Origin: Acidocella sp.
Lineage (GTDB): Bacteria > Pseudomonadota > Alphaproteobacteria > Acetobacterales > Acetobacteraceae
Direction of reading: 5' to 3'
Length of the DNA: 7,027 nt
Assembly (NCBI GenBank): GCA_029077775.1
Contig: JAQNCU010000153.1
Location: forward strand, 1 to 7,027
A model generated the notes under the pieces. That model was not told the DNA's origin, did not search any database, and saw only the letters and a list, made by a program, of their open reading frames with translations. Both the position numbers and the translations under genes were made by a program. Every line of letters starts with the position of its first letter. The stretch's first letter is position 1. Below, one piece after another: positions 5,089 to 7,027 of this stretch.

Positions 5089-6522
5089 ATGCCGGGCGAT
5101 CTGGTCACCGCGTTGACGGCGTTACTGCCTGCTGGTGCCGTGCTGACCGTGCCCGCCGACCGCGTCGCTTATGAGCGTGACTGGCGACAATTATATGCCG
5201 ACCCGGCCCTTTGCGTCGTGCTACCGCACAGCACCGCGCAGGTCGCGGTGGTGGTGGCGCTTTGCGCCGCGCACCAAACCCCCATCGTGCCGCAGGGCGG
5301 CAATACCGGGCTGGTGGCGGGCGGTGTGCCAGGCCCAACCGTGCTGCCAGGTACGCTGCCGGTGGTGCTCAACCTGTCGCGGATGCGCCAGATTGTCTCA
5401 ATCGATACCCAGGGCAACACCATGCTCGTTCAGGCTGGGGCCACCCTGGCTGCCGTGCAAAATGCCGCCGCTGAGGCCGGGCGGTTATTTCCCGTCAGCC
5501 TGGGGGCTGAAGGCTCGGCGCAGATCGGCGGCGTGATCTCCACCAATGCGGGCGGGGTCCAGGTGGTGAAGTATGGCTCGATGCGCGCCCAGGTGCTGGG
5601 GCTGGAGGTCGTGCTGCCCAATGGCGAGGTCTGGAATGGCCTGCGCGCTTTAAGAAAAGACAATACAGGTTTTGATCTAAAACAAATATTTATTGGGGGC
5701 GAGGGCACGCTCGGAATCATCACCGCCGCCACCCTGGCGCTTTCCCCCGCCATCACCGCGCGGGCCACGGCGCTGGTCGGCGTGGCGTCAGTGGCGGCTG
5801 CGCTGCGGCTTTTTGAGGCGTTGCGCGAGGGTGCCGGGGCGGCGCTCAGCCTGTGTGAGCTGATCTGTGGCCCGGCCATGGTGCTGGCCGCCGCCCATGC
5901 ACCCGGCGCGAAGCTGCCCTTTACGGCCGCGTGTTATGTGCTGACCGAACTATCCGGCACAGGCGGCGGCGCGGATGTCAGCGCGGCGCTTGAGGCGGTT
6001 TTGGCGGCCATGCTGGAAAATGGCGTGGCCAATGACGCGCTGATCGCCCAATCGGACCGTGAACGCGCGGCCCTCCTCGCGCTGCGCGAGGCGGTGCCGG
6101 AGGGCGAGCAGCGCGAGGGCGGTGCGGTGAAGCATGATGTGTCGGTCCCGTTGGGCGAAATCCCCGGGCTCGTGGCGGCGGTCGAAGCCCTTATCGCGGC
6201 GCGCTACCCGGATTGCCGGTTGAATATTTTCGGGCATCTGGGAGACGGCAATCTGCACATAAATATCCGCCCGCCAATGGGGCAAATAGTGGCGGCTTTG
6301 GCCGACGTGAAGGCAGATATCACCCGGGATGTCGAGGCGCTGGCGGTGGCGCGCGGTGGCAGCTTTTCAGCCGAACACGGCATCGGGCGGATGCGCCTGG
6401 CGGGCATGCGCGCGCATAAATCGACGGTGGAACTCAACCTCATGCGCGCCATCAAACGCGCCATCGACCCCTCAAACCTTATGAACCCTGGAAAAATGAT
6501 CCCTGAGGATGACCAGACATGA
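5089..6522 (+). CDS. FAD-linked D-2-hydroxyacid dehydrogenase (D-2-hydroxyglutarate / D-lactate / GlcD family)
   Basis: A 477-residue flavoprotein of the VAO/PCMH class that oxidises a D-2-hydroxyacid to its 2-oxoacid. FAD domain at about 39-218: PQGGNTGLV (68-76), GAEGSAQIGGVISTNAGG (139-156), then RKDNTGFDLKQIFIGGEGTL (189-208). FAD-oxidase C domain at about 220-470: Arg333 in LREAVPE and Lys348 in VKHDVSVP, at positions that bind the substrate carboxylate in D-2-hydroxyglutarate dehydrogenases; the metal motif GHLGDGNLH (382-390); the catalytic SAEHGIG (427-433); and IDPSNLMNPGKM at the end (459-470). No membrane segment. The motif set fits D-2-hydroxyglutarate dehydrogenase best, but D-lactate, glycolate or another acid remains possible. 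The start at 5089 fits the family N-terminus and lies 7 nt after the pyrE stop; no Shine-Dalgarno is seen, so coupling to pyrE is likely. An in-frame upstream extension into pyrE is rejected. A 46-nt AT-rich patch lies at 5649-5694. Confidence 0.88.
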   Translation: MPGDLVTALTALLPAGAVLTVPADRVAYERDWRQLYADPALCVVLPHSTAQVAVVVALCAAHQTPIVPQGGNTGLVAGGVPGPTVLPGTLPVVLNLSRMRQIVSIDTQGNTMLVQAGATLAAVQNAAAEAGRLFPVSLGAEGSAQIGGVISTNAGGVQVVKYGSMRAQVLGLEVVLPNGEVWNGLRALRKDNTGFDLKQIFIGGEGTLGIITAATLALSPAITARATALVGVASVAAALRLFEALREGAGAALSLCELICGPAMVLAAAHAPGAKLPFTAACYVLTELSGTGGGADVSAALEAVLAAMLENGVANDALIAQSDRERAALLALREAVPEGEQREGGAVKHDVSVPLGEIPGLVAAVEALIAARYPDCRLNIFGHLGDGNLHINIRPPMGQIVAALADVKADITRDVEALAVARGGSFSAEHGIGRMRLAGMRAHKSTVELNLMRAIKRAIDPSNLMNPGKMIPEDDQT

Positions 6523-6956
6523 CCGCGCTCACTGATTTCCCGGGCCAGACCTACGATAAACTCCGTTATGGCGACACTGACCGCCAGGGGCATATCAATA
6601 ATGCGGTGTTTACGTCACTCTACGAGACCGGGCGGGTTTCCATCCTGCATCATGAGGGCCAGAAGCTTGCCGCTCTGGACCATAGTTTCGTGCTGGCACG
6701 CATCGCCATTGATTACCGGGCGGAGATGTTCTGGCCCGGCCTCGTGCAGATCGGGACGGGGGTGAAGCTGGTCGGCACCAGCTCGATCACCTTCGCGCAG
6801 GCATTGTTTCAAGACGGCAAATGCGTCTCCACGGCCGAGAGCGTCGTGGTCCAGGTCAATGCCGAAACCCGCCGCGCCGCGCCGATCAGCCCGGCGGCGC
6901 GCGACAAACTGGCGTCGCTGATCATCGCCTTTTATACCAATCCGCGAAGACAGTGA
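6519..6956 (+). CDS. 4HBT-family (hotdog) acyl-CoA thioesterase
   Basis: A 145-residue single hotdog domain, the usual length for the 4-hydroxybenzoyl-CoA thioesterase/YbgC/FadM group, which hydrolyses acyl-CoA to free acid and CoA. The catalytic motif is near the N-terminus: LRYGDTDRQGHINNAVF at 15-31, with the Asp (Asp20) and the GH-x-NN pattern of the family, then YETGR (35-39) at the start of the long helix. Later IDYRAEMFWPG (66-76) and the strands around VKLVGTSSITF (84-94) complete the fold; soluble, cytoplasmic, expected to be a tetramer. The ATG overlaps the TGA of the dehydrogenase gene as ATGA (6519-6522), the sign of coupled translation, and GAGG lies 10 nt upstream. The acyl substrate cannot be told; fatty acyl-CoA, aromatic acyl-CoA or a house-cleaning role are all possible. 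A terminator-like hairpin follows its stop. Confidence 0.88.
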   Translation: MTALTDFPGQTYDKLRYGDTDRQGHINNAVFTSLYETGRVSILHHEGQKLAALDHSFVLARIAIDYRAEMFWPGLVQIGTGVKLVGTSSITFAQALFQDGKCVSTAESVVVQVNAETRRAAPISPAARDKLASLIIAFYTNPRRQ

Positions 6957-6972
6957 CACATCCAAGTAAACA

Positions 6973-6996
6973 GCCGCTTTTTTGAAAAAAAGCGGC
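6973..6996 (+). terminator. Terminator-like hairpin after the pyrE cluster
   Basis: GCCGC plus a T run pairs with an A run plus GCGGC: a 5-bp GC stem extended by at least four T-A pairs around a short TTGAA-like loop, 16 nt after the thioesterase stop. It is followed by a second small inverted repeat, CAAAA-aac-TTTTG (6998-7010). The U-tract does not directly follow the main stem, so it is not textbook on either strand, but position and shape fit transcription end. It may also be a dispersed intergenic repeat of the genome; the two look alike without genome comparison. Confidence 0.55.
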
Positions 6997-7027
6997 GCAA
7001 AAAACTTTTGTTATGCCGGTGCCGGGC

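Noticed and set aside
5430..5879. 149-residue minus-strand frame inside the dehydrogenase gene
   Set aside because: It is the complementary shadow of a conserved FAD domain, rich in Ser, Ala and Pro, with no ribosome site.
1..7027. CRISPR array, tRNA, rRNA, transposase or phage genes
   Set aside because: No regularly spaced repeats, cloverleaf-like sequence, transposase motif or terminal inverted repeats were seen on either strand.

Overview
The window looks like a chromosomal segment of a GC-rich alphaproteobacterium. The eukaryote-like NADP-isocitrate dehydrogenase, the ~246-residue orotate phosphoribosyltransferase with a GFG loop, and the ATGA-coupled thioesterase are all compatible with Rhodospirillales/Acetobacteraceae. 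That placement is an inference from protein character; no database was searched.

Layout. (1) Positions 1-155: the GC-rich left edge, with a frame open from the window border that may be the C-terminus of an unidentified plus-strand gene. (2) Positions 135-2924: three minus-strand genes, clearly more AT-rich than the rest, transcribed in the order Stf0-type sulfotransferase, CatB-like hexapeptide acetyltransferase, GT61-type glycosyltransferase. A good sigma70-like promoter lies just before the sulfotransferase. (3) Positions 2995-4209: icd, NADP-dependent isocitrate dehydrogenase, minus strand. (4) Positions 4210-4340: a divergent intergenic region holding a 15-bp GC palindrome. (5) Positions 4341-6956: a tight plus-strand cluster of pyrE, an FAD-linked D-2-hydroxyacid dehydrogenase and a 4HBT-fold acyl-CoA thioesterase, with a 7-nt gap and then a 4-nt overlap, followed by a hairpin at 6973-6996.

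How the genes work together. icd and pyrE are ordinary housekeeping genes. The FAD enzyme belongs to the D-2-hydroxyglutarate/D-lactate/glycolate dehydrogenase family; with the thioesterase it is probably a metabolite clean-up or organic-acid function riding in the pyrE operon. The three AT-rich genes encode a sulfotransferase, an O-acetyltransferase and a glycosyltransferase. Together they look like a small module that builds or decorates a surface glycan, probably acquired horizontally.

The most interesting points are the composition break and GC gradient across the glycan module, its promoter that predicts an almost leaderless mRNA, and a 46-nt stretch of about 20% GC full of rare codons inside the FAD dehydrogenase, exactly over a conserved motif. 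I found no CRISPR array, tRNA, rRNA, insertion sequence or clear defence system.
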